NCBI RefSeq assembly: GCF_018129965.1
Contig: NZ_JAFCKW010000009.1
Coordinates: forward strand, 62,001 to 126,000
Reading direction: 5' to 3'
DNA from: Bradyrhizobium diazoefficiens
Lineage (GTDB): Bacteria > Pseudomonadota > Alphaproteobacteria > Rhizobiales > Xanthobacteraceae
Length of the DNA: 64,000 bases
Below, in pieces: positions 41,622 to 50,902 of the stretch. The notes below the pieces were generated by a model. It made no database searches. It was not told the origin of the DNA and saw only the letters and a list, made by a program, of their open reading frames with translations. Every line of letters begins with the position of its first letter. Position 1 is the stretch's first letter. The position numbers were made by a program, and so were the translations under genes.

Positions 41622-42362
41622 CTATTCCGGCACATTCGCCAACTTGTTCAGGTCATCGGCATCCTGCGAACTCTTGAGCAATCTGCCAACCATCTCGTAG
41701 GTCCGGGTAATCTCTGCGAGGCGGCTCATCTCGCGTGTGCTCTGTACATTGGATTTCTCCAAGGCACCGCTTGTGAGTGTGATTGCCTGCGGCCTGACTT
41801 CGGAAGGCGATTCGCCGGATCGGAACAGGGTCCCACCGATGGGTTGTAACAGCTGCGGTTGTTCGAAGCTAACCACGCGGAGCTGACCGACCGTGCCTAG
41901 TTTCGTGCCGATAATCCCGGTAGGCGAGATGTTGAACTCCCCCTGGTTGAGCGGGAACCGAAGCGGGCCGTTTTGGCCAAGGATAGGTTGTCCTTCCAGC
42001 GTAACCAAACGGCCACCGCCATCGATCGTGAATGCGCCGTTTCGCGTGTAGCGCTCGCCTTGCTCGGTCTGTACGACGAAATATCCCTGGCCATTGATGG
42101 CAACATCGAGAGGGTTGCCAGTCAATTCAATGGCGCCTTGTGAATTGTCGGTGAATTGAAATCGCGGGTCGGACAGCGACAGTGGCCGCTCTCGCTGCCC
42201 GGCTTCATTCAAACCTTTTTCCGGCTTGAGGTATTCATGAAACGATAATTCTCGCGCTCGGAATCCAGCTGTATCGACATTGGCCACATTCTGAGCCGTG
42301 ACGTCGAGCTTGCGCTCCAGCGCGATCAGGCGAGACAGGTGAATTAAAGTCGTTTCACCCAT
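41622..42362 (-). CDS. flgF: Flagellar basal-body rod protein FlgF (isolated)
   Basis: 246 residues, full length. N-terminal rod motif LSRLIALERKLDVTAQNVANVDTAGFRARELSF; central GNPLDVAINGQGYFVVQTEQGERYTRNGAFTID; C-terminal EKSNVQSTREMSRLAEITRTYEMVGRLLKS. It forms part of the proximal rod. No other flagellar gene flanks it, whereas flgF normally sits beside fliI, flgA, flgG or flhB. A frameshifted copy of its first 52 codons lies at 20771. Confidence 0.93.
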   Translation of the reverse strand: MGETTLIHLSRLIALERKLDVTAQNVANVDTAGFRARELSFHEYLKPEKGLNEAGQRERPLSLSDPRFQFTDNSQGAIELTGNPLDVAINGQGYFVVQTEQGERYTRNGAFTIDGGGRLVTLEGQPILGQNGPLRFPLNQGEFNISPTGIIGTKLGTVGQLRVVSFEQPQLLQPIGGTLFRSGESPSEVRPQAITLTSGALEKSNVQSTREMSRLAEITRTYEMVGRLLKSSQDADDLNKLANVPE

Positions 42363-42553
42363 TCTGAGAACTTTCCGCGCGAATCAGCCTTGCGCCGAGT
42401 CGACTCGATGACAAGTGCGGTGTCAACAGCGACTTTAACCCATGCGGCTATCTATCCGGTGAACTGGCGTCCACCCTCCATTGGCTGCACTATTCGATTG
42501 GCTTCTTCCAGCTATCGCTCGGACTCGTCCGGTTAGAAGGTGAACCTGGAAGA
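42363..42553. other. Interval upstream of flgF
   Basis: No promoter consensus or box recognised. Confidence 0.35.
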
Positions 42554-42790
42554 TCAATCTGATTTTGGCGGACGCGATTTAGAAGCCCGGTCGCTTGTTC
42601 CCCTTGGAGCCATGGATCCGGCGCACCTCGCTTCGCTTCCTGGCGAAGGACGCCCGCGTTGAGTGCCGCACTCAAAAGGCGTACTCGTCTTCACGTTGAA
42701 CGGGTGCTGGTGCACCACATCGCTCCCGGCAGAATAAGCGAACTGCGGGATCAAGAGCATAAGAACCAAGGTAACTATAAGTGCTCTCAT
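42554..42790 (-). CDS. Possible small secreted protein
   Basis: An ATG-started 78-codon frame opens with a good signal peptide (IVTLVLMLLIPQFAYSA) followed by GSDVVHQHPFNVKTSTPFECG. The C-terminal half is Arg/Ser/Pro-rich and unlike a folded protein, so the gene may be frameshifted after about codon 40. There is no strong ribosome site. A family is not recognised. Confidence 0.4.
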   Translation of the reverse strand: MRALIVTLVLMLLIPQFAYSAGSDVVHQHPFNVKTSTPFECGTQRGRPSPGSEARCAGSMAPRGTSDRASKSRPPKSD

Positions 42791-43100
42791 GGGCCGTCTC
42801 AAAAGCCTCTTAGTGACCCGCAGATGGTAGTCGGCTCATGCGCCGGACGCAATCAAGCAAGAACGTCAAACGATGGAGATTGACGAGAAGCGGCGAAGCG
42901 GGTTCCGGAAAAGTCGTTTGCGTTGCGTCGGTGAGGACCATGGGATGGCTCTGGTCATTGCCATGGATTTCTGCCGGGCTGGCGAAGTATTCAAGTTTGA
43001 GCTGGATCAAGGACAGGTCAAATAGATACCCGTATCTTCGCAAAAGACTTGACGCTCTCTCGCGCACTTCAGTATTCCGAGGCGGGTGGTTGAAAACGCA
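42791..43100. other. 310-base interval holding a FixK-type box
   Basis: Apart from the box at 42997 and a probable promoter between it and 43101, nothing is recognised. Confidence 0.4.
42997..43010 (+). promoter_or_regulatory. FixK/FNR-type box before the copper efflux cluster
   Basis: TTGAGCTGGATCAA, strict form, 90 bases before the ATG at 43101. Same 14-mer (other orientation) as at 35784, 36768 and 44008. Confidence 0.75.
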
Positions 43101-43469
43101 ATGCGCCTCATTCGACCAATATTGGCTCTAGTGATCGCTGTTTCGGTGGCTTTGCTACCGAGGACGGGGTTTGCCGTCGGAGCCGATGGCTCAGCGGCGC
43201 GACTGATGGCCGGATTGTCGGAGACCACAGTCTCTGTGGAGGCAATTGCCGACGGATGCTGTCTGGACGACACTGGCGTAAAGCCTTGTGACCAGCAAAA
43301 AGGTCAATGTCCGATGGCCTTCTGTGCGGCGCAAGCGGTTAGCATCGGGTTTACATCTTCCTTCTGGTTAACTCTTCCGATTGCCAGCGGCGACAAGCTT
43401 CCGTTCCCATTAGATCTGATGGCTCCGCTTCATAGCGGAAGTCCACCTTTCGAGCCTCCTCGCATCTGA
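43101..43469 (+). CDS. Small secreted Cys-containing protein
   Basis: 122 residues. Signal peptide (ILALVIAVSVALLPRTGFAV), then a mature part with six cysteines: GCCLDD, PCDQQKGQCPMAFC. It ends LHSGSPPFEPPRI, a proline-rich tail seen in DUF2946-like small proteins encoded beside copper genes. An in-frame GTG at 43086 is an alternative start with GAGG upstream. It lies first in a cluster with the YtkA-like protein, cusB and cusA, suggesting a copper-related role; this is inference. Confidence 0.65.
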   Translation: MRLIRPILALVIAVSVALLPRTGFAVGADGSAARLMAGLSETTVSVEAIADGCCLDDTGVKPCDQQKGQCPMAFCAAQAVSIGFTSSFWLTLPIASGDKLPFPLDLMAPLHSGSPPFEPPRI

Positions 43470-43565
43470 CTGCTCGCCCTGCAAACGCGGGAGCGTGCGC
43501 ATGCCGCGCAAACGTTGCACGCCCGCATGTGAAGCACCATCGAGACAGTCAGAGAGGAGAAATCC

Positions 43566-43958
43566 ATGTGTTGGAAGATTGTGGCCGTTGCGTCGCTTGG
43601 CGCGACAATGGGTATTGCTGAGCCCGCCTTGGCTGCGGCCAGTGACTACGTTTTCGAGCCCGTAAACGCGGAGGTGAAAAAAGGTGGTGACGTCGCCATT
43701 GCGATCCGCCTGATCAGCAAGGCGACCGGAAACCCAGTCACTGATGCGGTGATCTTCCGTTCGCGGGTCGATATGGCGCCGGACGGAATGGCAGAAATGG
43801 AATCCCCGGTGACAGCGTTACCGCCAAAGGAGCCGGGTATCTATCCGTTCACGGCTGATTTGCCGATGCCAGGACGCTATCAGCTGAGTGTTGCCGCCAA
43901 GGTTCAAGGCGAGCAGGAGACGGTGATCGGCAGGGTCGTGATCAAGGCCAACAAATAG
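43566..43958 (+). CDS. YtkA/FixH-like periplasmic protein
   Basis: 130 residues. Signal peptide ending near ALAAAS, then a single Ig-like beta-sandwich: VFEPVNAEVKKGGDVAIAIRLI, then DMAPDGMAEMESPVTALPPKEPGIYPFTADLPMPGRYQLSVAAKV. This matches the YtkA-like domain often found next to CusAB-type exporters. The mature part is Met-rich in the DMAPDGMAEM loop, a possible Cu(I) site. AGAGGAG precedes the ATG. Confidence 0.78.
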   Translation: MCWKIVAVASLGATMGIAEPALAAASDYVFEPVNAEVKKGGDVAIAIRLISKATGNPVTDAVIFRSRVDMAPDGMAEMESPVTALPPKEPGIYPFTADLPMPGRYQLSVAAKVQGEQETVIGRVVIKANK

Positions 43959-44007
43959 GATTTTGCGGGCATTTCGAATGTGAAATTGCCGCCGAGCCGC
44001 TGCCCTC

Positions 44008-44021
44008 TTGATCCAGCTCAA
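44008..44021 (+). promoter_or_regulatory. FixK/FNR-type box immediately upstream of cusB
   Basis: TTGATCCAGCTCAA, strict form. It ends only 34 bases before the ATG at 44056, closer than any other in the window. A class II activator site would put transcription start almost at the ATG. Confidence 0.65.
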
Positions 44022-44055
44022 CACGCCTCACAGCCCCGCTACCAAGGTAACGACG

Positions 44056-45501
44056 ATGAAACACCCCATCATGACAAAGCTCGCGCTCGCAATCGTGCTG
44101 GGTGCGGCCAGCTACTGGTCGGCCCAACAGCCGCTCTTGCAAGAGCTCTTGCATCCGGCGCCACCGGCATCCGCCGCCGAGCGCTCGGTGCTTTATTACC
44201 GCGATCCCAGCGGAGCACCCTTATGGTCGGCCGCTCCCAAAAAAGACCAGCGAGGGATCAACTATCTTGCAGTCTATGACGATCAGGAGCCGTCACTCGA
44301 GCCTCCGGTGCAAAAGGCTCAGGTTCAAAGCGCGAACGGGCCGCGCAAGATTCTCTACTATCGCAATCCCATGGGCCTACCGGATACTTCGCCGGTACCC
44401 AAGAAAGATCCCATGGGGATGGACTATGTGCCCGTCTATGAGGGCGATGAGCCGGACGACGGTTCGATCAAGCTCTCACCGGGCAAAATCCAGCGTTCAG
44501 GTGTGAAATCGGAGCCGGTCGAGCATCGGATCATGCGAACGCCGGTGAGGGCCCCCGGGACCATTCAACTTGACGAGCGACGGGTCTCGGTGATCGCCAT
44601 GCGCTCCGAAAGCTTCGTGCAGAGGATCGCCGACATCACGACCGGCACGCGCGTGAAAGCCGGCCAGCCGCTGATGCAAATCTACAGTTCGGCAATCGCG
44701 TCCGCTGCTGCGGAGTACCTCACAACGATCACCTCGAAAACCACAGCAGGTGTGGAGCAATATGGCAGGGGGTCGCGACAGCGATTAATGAACCTGGACG
44801 TTCCCGAGCAGGTCATATCATCGATGGAAACGACGCGAACCGCGCCTGTGACTGTCGAATGGTCCGCTCCGCGAGATGGCATCGTCCTCGAGCGAAACGC
44901 GGTCGAGGGAATGCGCGCGCAACCCGGTGACGTGCTGTTCCGGATCGCCGACATTTCACAGGTCTGGGCCTTGGTCGATGTGGCGGAACGCGACCTCGGA
45001 AGCGTCCGTATCGGTCAGTCCGTCAATCTCCGGGCTCGCAGTTTCGCCGGTCGAACTTTTACCGGGACCATCAGTGTGATCTACCCCCAAGTTAATCGGG
45101 ATACGCGCACCGCCAGGCTCCGAATCGAACTTCCTAACTCCGACTTCGCGCTCCTTCCAGACATGTATGTCGACGCTGAAATCGATACCGCAAATCCAGC
45201 TCCGACTCTCGCGGTCCCCGAGAGCGCCGTGTTGGACACCGGCACCCGGCAAGCCGTTCTTGTCGACAAGGGGGAGGGGCGCTACGAGCCGCGTGAGGTC
45301 AAGCTTGGCCGACGGGGCAGTGGGTACGCCGAGATCACGGACGGCCTTGCCGAAGGCGAAGCTGTCGTGACAACGGCGAACTTCCTGATTGATGCGGAGA
45401 GCAACCTCAAGGCCGCTCTGAAGAGCTTTGCTCAGGCGACGACAAGTTTGGATGCAAGCGACGCCTCGGGGCAGGCGCAGCACATGGGAGACCACAAATG
45501 A
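44056..45501 (+). CDS. cusB: Cu/Ag RND efflux periplasmic adaptor (CusB-like) with two heavy-metal-binding domains
   Basis: 481 residues. Signal/anchor at the N-terminus (MTKLALAIVLGAASYWSA). Two tandem heavy-metal-binding domains follow, YYRDPSGAPLWSAAPKKDQRG and YYRNPMGLPDTSPVPKKDPMGMDYVP; the second has the classic DPMGMDYVPVY and the first is degenerate. Then come the membrane-fusion parts: barrel-sandwich hybrid (VIAMRSESFVQRI, APRDGIVLERNAVEG), beta-barrel and a C-terminal proximal domain. It links CusA to an outer-membrane channel. AAGG precedes the ATG. An in-frame TTG at 44008 falls on the FixK box and is rejected. The cusA start overlaps its stop. Confidence 0.93.
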   Translation: MKHPIMTKLALAIVLGAASYWSAQQPLLQELLHPAPPASAAERSVLYYRDPSGAPLWSAAPKKDQRGINYLAVYDDQEPSLEPPVQKAQVQSANGPRKILYYRNPMGLPDTSPVPKKDPMGMDYVPVYEGDEPDDGSIKLSPGKIQRSGVKSEPVEHRIMRTPVRAPGTIQLDERRVSVIAMRSESFVQRIADITTGTRVKAGQPLMQIYSSAIASAAAEYLTTITSKTTAGVEQYGRGSRQRLMNLDVPEQVISSMETTRTAPVTVEWSAPRDGIVLERNAVEGMRAQPGDVLFRIADISQVWALVDVAERDLGSVRIGQSVNLRARSFAGRTFTGTISVIYPQVNRDTRTARLRIELPNSDFALLPDMYVDAEIDTANPAPTLAVPESAVLDTGTRQAVLVDKGEGRYEPREVKLGRRGSGYAEITDGLAEGEAVVTTANFLIDAESNLKAALKSFAQATTSLDASDASGQAQHMGDHK

Positions 45502-48500
45502 TTTCCCGTGTGATCGCCTGGTCGGCACGAAATCTGTTGTTGGTCTTGTTCGGCACCGGCTTTGCAGCCGCTGCGGGACTGTATGCCCTGATCCATTTGC
45601 CTCTGGACGCAATTCCCGATCTGTCCGACACGCAGGTGATCGTCTACACCGAATATCCCGGTCAGGCGCCGCAGGTGGTGGAGGACCAGGTCACTTACCC
45701 CTTGACCACGGCGATGTTGACGGTGCCGAAGTCCAAGGTGGTGCGCGGGTTCTCCTTTTTCGGGGTCTCTTTCGTCTATGTGATCTTCGAGGACGGCACC
45801 GACATTTACTGGGCGCGCTCGCGCGTGCTCGAGTTTCTCAACAGTGCCGCCTCCCGCCTGCCCGTGGGAGTTGCGCCGACCATCGGGCCAGATGCGACCG
45901 GGGTGGGGTGGGTGTACCAGTACGCGGTCATCTCGAAGGAGATGAACCTCGCCGAGACGCGAACACTCCAGGACTGGAATCTGAAATTCGCGCTGGCGAA
46001 GGCCGAAGGAGTGGCCGAGGTCGCAAGCGCCGGCGGCTTTGTCAAGCAGTACAACGTCGTCCTCGATCCTCAGCGCATGCGCGATCGCGGCATCAGCATG
46101 CAAAAGATTCGAGAAGCCATCCGCGCCAGCAACACGGACGTGGGTGGCCGCACCGTCGAGTTGTCGGAATTTGAATATGTGATCCGGGGCAAGGGCTATC
46201 TGAAGAGCATCGATGATCTCGGCAACATCGTGCTGAAGACCAGCAACGGCACCCCGGTTCTGCTGCGTGACGTCGCGCGGGTCGAACTCGGACCTGACGA
46301 AAGGCGCGGAATTACCGAACTGAACGGTGAAAACGAGGTCGCGAGCGGCATCGTGCTGCAGCGCTTCGGCGTGAACGCGCTCAACGTCATCGAGAATGTC
46401 AAGAAGCGTTTCAGCGAGATCGCAACCAGTCTCCCGAAATCGGTGGAAATCGTGCCGGTCTACGACCGCTCGAATCTGATCTATGCTGCGATCGACACAC
46501 TCAAGCATACCCTCCTTGAGGAAAGCATTGTGGTTGCCGTCGTCTGCGTGCTGTTCCTGCTGCACGTCCGCAGCGCGCTGGTCGCGATCCTGATGCTGCC
46601 GGTTGGGGTGCTGATGGCGTTCGGAGCCATGAAGCTGCTTGGGCTCGGCTCGAACATCATGAGCCTAGGGGGCATCGCAATCGCGATCGGCGCTATGGTG
46701 GATGCCGCCATTGTCATGATCGAGAACGCACACAAACACCTGGAGCGCGCCAAGCCGGATCAGTCGCGCATCAGCATTCTGATCAATGCAGCTTCCGAAG
46801 TGGGGCCCGCATTGTTCTTCAGCCTTTTGATCATCACCGTCTCGTTCATGCCGATCTTCACGCTGGAATCGCAGGAGGGACGCCTGTTCAGTCCGCTCGC
46901 CTTCACCAAGACATTTGCGATGGCGGCGGCAGCCCTGTTGTCGGTAACCCTCGTGCCCGCCCTGATGGTGATTTTTGTGCGGGGCAAGATCATTCCCGAG
47001 CACAAGAACTTCATCAACCGTTTCCTGATCTGGATCTATCGGCCGATCATCAAAGCCGTACTGCGCGCCAAGATCTTGGTCATCCTGCTCGCGGTCGCCG
47101 TGCTTGCTGCGACGCTCTGGCCGGCCAGCCAGCTCGGCACCGAGTTCATGCCCGCGCTCAACGAAGGGACACTCTTGTACATGCCGACGACCTTGCCTGG
47201 CATTTCCGTGACCAAGGCGGCCGAATTGATGCAGATGCAGGATCGAATCATCAAGTCGTTTCCCGAGGTCGCGTCCGTCTATGGCAAGGCCGGGCGCGCG
47301 TCGACCGCCACCGATCCCGCGCCGACCGAGATGTTCGAGACTGTCGTCAACCTGAAGCCGAAGGAGGAGTGGCGGTCCGGCATGACGATCGACAGCCTGA
47401 TCGCGCAAATGGACAAAGCGCTCCAGTTTCCGGGCGTTTCCAACGCCTGGACCATGCCGATCAAGGCGCGGATCGACATGCTTTCGACCGGAATTCGTAC
47501 GCCGATCGGTGTGAAAGTCATGGGGACCGACCTTGCCGAGATCGACAGACTGGCGAAGCAGATCGAACCGGTGCTGAAGGCGGTGCCCGGCACGTCTTCC
47601 GCGTACGCGGAGCGCAGCCTCGGCGGCTATTATCTGGAGATCGCCCCGGACCGGGCAGCGCTGTCTCGATACGGTATCATGGTTCAGGATGTGCAGGACA
47701 CGATCGCGAGTGCGCTGGGTGGCCAGGCCGTCACCACCACCGTCGAGGGGCGGCAACGCTTCACAGTCAACCTGCGCTACCCCCGGGATCTCCGGGACAA
47801 TCCGAAGGCCATCGCGAGCGATATTCTCGTGCCGATGCCGGCTGGTGGCGTGGTGCCGCTCGGGGAGGTCGCAACGGTCGAAACCAAGCGCGGCCCGACA
47901 TCGATCCGTACCGAGAACGGACAGCTCTCGACCTACATCTATGTCGACATCCGCGACCGCGACATTGGCGGATATGTCGCGGATGCCCAGCGGGCGGTCG
48001 CGGCGAGCATCCAGTTTCCGCCGGGCTATTATGTGGTCTGGAGCGGGCAATACGAATATCTGCAGCGCGCCGCCGCACGGCTGAAGATCGTGGTGCCGAT
48101 CACGCTCACCATCATCTTTCTCCTGCTCTATCTCAATTTCCGCTCACTCACCGAGACAGCCATCGTGATGTTGTCCCTGCCGTTCGCTCTTGTCGGGGGG
48201 CTCTGGATGATGTGGTGGCTCGGCTTCAACCTGTCGGTTGCGGTTGTGGTCGGCTTCATCGCACTGGCCGGGGTCGCGGCCGAAACCGGCGTTGTGATGC
48301 TGATTTACCTCAACCATGCACTGAACGAGATGAGAATCAGGCGGGACTTCGAAGGGCGTGCGTTAACTCGTGATGACCTCTACGCAGCGATCATGGAAGG
48401 CGCCGTCGAGCGAGTGCGGCCGAAAATGATGACCGTCGTGGCCATCATGGCGGGCTTGCTGCCGATCATGTGGAGCACGGGGACGGGGTCGGAGATCATG

Positions 48501-48692
48501 CAACGAATTGCGGTGCCGATGATCGGCGGCATGATCTCCTCGACGTTACTGACGCTGATCGTCATCCCGGCGATTTTCGGCCTGATCAAAGGCTTTGGAT
48601 TGCCGAACGACGATCATGCCCCTAAACCGACGCATCCATCCGTCGGCGGGAAAACTGCGCGTGTTCGTCTTGTTCCCGAGCCAGCCGAATGA
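45498..48692 (+). CDS. cusA: Heavy-metal RND efflux transporter (CusA-like)
   Basis: 1064 residues, normal for HME-type RND pumps. Blocks: PLDAIPDLSDTQVIVYTEYPGQAPQ, FEDGTDIYWARSRVLE, GAMVDAAIVMIENAHKHLE in TM4 (the paired acidic proton-relay residues), VSFMPIFTLESQEGRLFSPLAFTKTFAM, and GFIALAGVAAETGVVMLIYLNHAL in TM10. HME pumps export Cu(I)/Ag(I) or divalent metals across both membranes. The Met-rich partners and DPMGMDY domain favour Cu/Ag, an inference. It is coupled to cusB by ATGA. No cognate outer-membrane gene follows; the TolC-like lipoprotein at 60087 is a candidate. Confidence 0.95.
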   Translation: MISRVIAWSARNLLLVLFGTGFAAAAGLYALIHLPLDAIPDLSDTQVIVYTEYPGQAPQVVEDQVTYPLTTAMLTVPKSKVVRGFSFFGVSFVYVIFEDGTDIYWARSRVLEFLNSAASRLPVGVAPTIGPDATGVGWVYQYAVISKEMNLAETRTLQDWNLKFALAKAEGVAEVASAGGFVKQYNVVLDPQRMRDRGISMQKIREAIRASNTDVGGRTVELSEFEYVIRGKGYLKSIDDLGNIVLKTSNGTPVLLRDVARVELGPDERRGITELNGENEVASGIVLQRFGVNALNVIENVKKRFSEIATSLPKSVEIVPVYDRSNLIYAAIDTLKHTLLEESIVVAVVCVLFLLHVRSALVAILMLPVGVLMAFGAMKLLGLGSNIMSLGGIAIAIGAMVDAAIVMIENAHKHLERAKPDQSRISILINAASEVGPALFFSLLIITVSFMPIFTLESQEGRLFSPLAFTKTFAMAAAALLSVTLVPALMVIFVRGKIIPEHKNFINRFLIWIYRPIIKAVLRAKILVILLAVAVLAATLWPASQLGTEFMPALNEGTLLYMPTTLPGISVTKAAELMQMQDRIIKSFPEVASVYGKAGRASTATDPAPTEMFETVVNLKPKEEWRSGMTIDSLIAQMDKALQFPGVSNAWTMPIKARIDMLSTGIRTPIGVKVMGTDLAEIDRLAKQIEPVLKAVPGTSSAYAERSLGGYYLEIAPDRAALSRYGIMVQDVQDTIASALGGQAVTTTVEGRQRFTVNLRYPRDLRDNPKAIASDILVPMPAGGVVPLGEVATVETKRGPTSIRTENGQLSTYIYVDIRDRDIGGYVADAQRAVAASIQFPPGYYVVWSGQYEYLQRAAARLKIVVPITLTIIFLLLYLNFRSLTETAIVMLSLPFALVGGLWMMWWLGFNLSVAVVVGFIALAGVAAETGVVMLIYLNHALNEMRIRRDFEGRALTRDDLYAAIMEGAVERVRPKMMTVVAIMAGLLPIMWSTGTGSEIMQRIAVPMIGGMISSTLLTLIVIPAIFGLIKGFGLPNDDHAPKPTHPSVGGKTARVRLVPEPAE

Positions 48693-48799
48693 GGCCGTCC
48701 GCAATGTTCACCAAAGCCAGGTCGCAGCCTGAACCGGAGGCACTCTTATCCGCCGAGCTCGGCGGGTCGTCCCTTTCGAACTATCAGCTGCAGAGGTGA
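48689..48799 (+). CDS. Possible 36-residue coupling ORF between cusA and opgC
   Basis: ATG overlaps the cusA stop (ATGA) and its TGA lies four bases before the opgC ATG, inside that gene's GAGGTGA ribosome site. The product (starting MRPSAMFTKARSQ) has no recognisable motif. The neat fit at both ends suggests translational coupling, but composition gives little support. Confidence 0.3.
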   Translation: MRPSAMFTKARSQPEPEALLSAELGGSSLSNYQLQR

Positions 48800-48803
48800 G
48801 CCG

Positions 48804-50006
48804 ATGCATGATGCCGTTCACGAAGTTGGCGCAAGCCGCCCCGAGCACAAACAATCGACCCGGGTTAGTGCGGCTTTCGTCACCACGCAGCGGGACCTGC
48901 GGCTGGACTTATTCCGGGGCTTCGCAAACTGGGCGATCTTCCTCGGGCACATCCCGGATACCGTCCTTTCCTGGTTTACGACGCGCAACTACGGCTTTAG
49001 CGATGGCGCGGATCTGTTTGTGTTCATTTCGGGCTACACCGCCACGCTGGTGTTCGGCCGGATGATGGTCGAGCGTGGATTCCTCATCGGCGCCACGCGC
49101 CTGATGAGGCGGGTCTGGCAGCTCTACGTTGCCCATCTGCTCATCTTTCTGGTTTATACGGTCGCGGTGCACTATCTGGCTCACAACTTTGATGTGCCGC
49201 ACCTGATGGACCAGTTCAATGTGCGCAATCTAATGGATCATCCTGTAGAAACCCTGGGTGAGGGGCTGATCCTGAAGTTCAAGCCGCTCAATCTCGACGT
49301 GCTGCCGCTCTACATCGTGTTGATGGGGTCGTTTCCGCCCATTCTCTGGCTGATGCTGCGATTCCGGAACGGCGTGCTGATCGGCTCGGTGTTGCTTTAC
49401 CTCGCGGCGCGCCACTTCCAGTGGAACTTGCCTTCCTATCCCGCCGGCGTCTGGTACTTCAACCCGTTCACCTGGCAGCTCGTCTTTTTTCTGGGCGGCT
49501 GGCTTGCGGTAGGCGGGGCGCACACCGTGCAGTTTCTGGTGAGGTCGCGCGCGGCGCTGGCGGCCAGCATCAGCTTTTTGATCTTCGGTCTTCTGATGAC
49601 GCTGGCTCAGCCGATCCCTCTGCTGCGAGAGCTCTTCCCGGACGCACTGTTCGAACTGTTCACGCCGAATGACAAGACGAATCTGGCGTCCTATCGCGTT
49701 CTACATCTGTTGAGCCTTGCGCTCGTCGTCGTCCATTTCCTGCCTTCGCACGCCCGGATCTTGAGCTCGCCGGCGCTGCGGCCGCTGATCAAATGTGGCC
49801 AGCAATCGCTGGAGGTCTTTTGTGTCGGCGTGTTCCTCTCCTTCTTGGCGCATGTCGTCCTTGAGTTGACCTCTGATGGCATGATCGCCCAGCTCATCGT
49901 GGGAGTGGCCGGGCTTTGGATACTGACCACCATCGCGTACTATCGATCCTGGTCGAAGCGCGTCGACAAGTCCGCGCATCATGAGGTGCGCGCCGCAAAG
50001 GAATAG
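48804..50006 (+). CDS. opgC: OpgC-type membrane acyltransferase
   Basis: 400 residues with about ten transmembrane helices. LRLDLFRGFANWAIFLGHIPDTVLSWFTTRNYGFSDGADLFVFISGY matches the OpgC N-terminus, and AGVWYFNPFTWQLVFFLGGW the middle block. OpgC succinylates osmoregulated periplasmic glucans in enteric bacteria; no opgG or opgH gene is present, so the acceptor here is unknown. GAGGTGA precedes the ATG. A frameshifted relative lies at 52333. Confidence 0.88.
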   Translation: MHDAVHEVGASRPEHKQSTRVSAAFVTTQRDLRLDLFRGFANWAIFLGHIPDTVLSWFTTRNYGFSDGADLFVFISGYTATLVFGRMMVERGFLIGATRLMRRVWQLYVAHLLIFLVYTVAVHYLAHNFDVPHLMDQFNVRNLMDHPVETLGEGLILKFKPLNLDVLPLYIVLMGSFPPILWLMLRFRNGVLIGSVLLYLAARHFQWNLPSYPAGVWYFNPFTWQLVFFLGGWLAVGGAHTVQFLVRSRAALAASISFLIFGLLMTLAQPIPLLRELFPDALFELFTPNDKTNLASYRVLHLLSLALVVVHFLPSHARILSSPALRPLIKCGQQSLEVFCVGVFLSFLAHVVLELTSDGMIAQLIVGVAGLWILTTIAYYRSWSKRVDKSAHHEVRAAKE

Positions 50007-50128
50007 AACATGAAGTCGCTCAGAGGCGGCAGCACGGACATTGGCGTAAACAAAGCTGTGCTTGCTTTCGCTACTGGCGTGGAAGCATTGATGCCCCGTC
50101 AACAGTCTCGAAGATCGCGGGAACGATC

Positions 50129-50902
50129 GTGAGGTTCGCGCCTCTCTATGTCGGGCTGATCGTGGCCGGGGTTTTTGCGGCAGCCCTTATCAGCATCCCA
50201 CTCTATCGAAGCGGTTCGATGGTGACGCCCAATTTTGCGGGCGCAGTTCAGCCGCTGCCACTATCTGCCAAGCATGAGTTTATCGGCGGAAGATGCGAAG
50301 CCTGCCATACGCCGTTGCGCGGCATCGAGGCGGCCTCCTGCATCTCATGTCATGCGACCGCAGCAGGCGATTTGGGCAAGCAGTCGACCGCCTTTCACGC
50401 TTCTGCGCAGCAATGTCGCGACTGCCACCCCGAACATAAGGGTACGGGCCGGTTGATCGCGATGGATCATTCCGCGTTGCTAAAAATAGCCGCTCGCTCG
50501 CCGCCAGGCCCGCCGCGACATCTCTCCGTCTCCCGAGAGATGGTCGACGACCTCAAGGGCGTTTTGGGAATTCCGACTTCGCAATCGGAACAGCGGGCCG
50601 GCCTCGATTGTGTCAATTGCCACAGCAATCGAGATTCGCACCGCGAATTGTTCGGACGCGACTGCGCGGCATGTCACCGCACGGCCAGCTGGCAGATCGC
50701 GGGCTATGTCCATCCGTCCGTGACATCGAAGGACTGCGCCCAGTGCCATCAGGCTCCGCCCAGCCATTACATGGAGCACTTCGTGATGATGGACCGCATG
50801 ATCACTGGCCAAGAGCACGCCGAAGTCAACCAGTGTCACCTTTGCCACCGAACAGACTCATTTAACGACATCAAGAACATTGGTTGGCTGAAGCATCACT
50901 AA
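50129..50902 (+). CDS. Seven-haem membrane-anchored cytochrome c (paralogue)
   Basis: 257 residues. N-terminal anchor (LYVGLIVAGVFAAALISIPLY), then seven CxxCH motifs: CEACH, CISCH, CRDCH, CVNCH, CAACH, CAQCH and CHLCH. It keeps most landmarks of the 12863 protein (GRCEACHTPLRG, TAFHASAQQCRDCH, CAQCHQAPPSHYMEHF), so the two are paralogues. The start is GTG at 50129 with GGGAA upstream. Unlike the first copy it has no reductase or haem-b partner adjacent and is flanked by OpgC and acyltransferase genes. It could exchange electrons with the same conduit. Confidence 0.88.
   Translation: MRFAPLYVGLIVAGVFAAALISIPLYRSGSMVTPNFAGAVQPLPLSAKHEFIGGRCEACHTPLRGIEAASCISCHATAAGDLGKQSTAFHASAQQCRDCHPEHKGTGRLIAMDHSALLKIAARSPPGPPRHLSVSREMVDDLKGVLGIPTSQSEQRAGLDCVNCHSNRDSHRELFGRDCAACHRTASWQIAGYVHPSVTSKDCAQCHQAPPSHYMEHFVMMDRMITGQEHAEVNQCHLCHRTDSFNDIKNIGWLKHH

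Noticed and set aside
45432..48050. Two long minus-strand open frames opposite cusB/cusA
   Set aside because: GC-rich mirror frames of well-conserved RND genes; rich in His/Arg/Asp without motifs.
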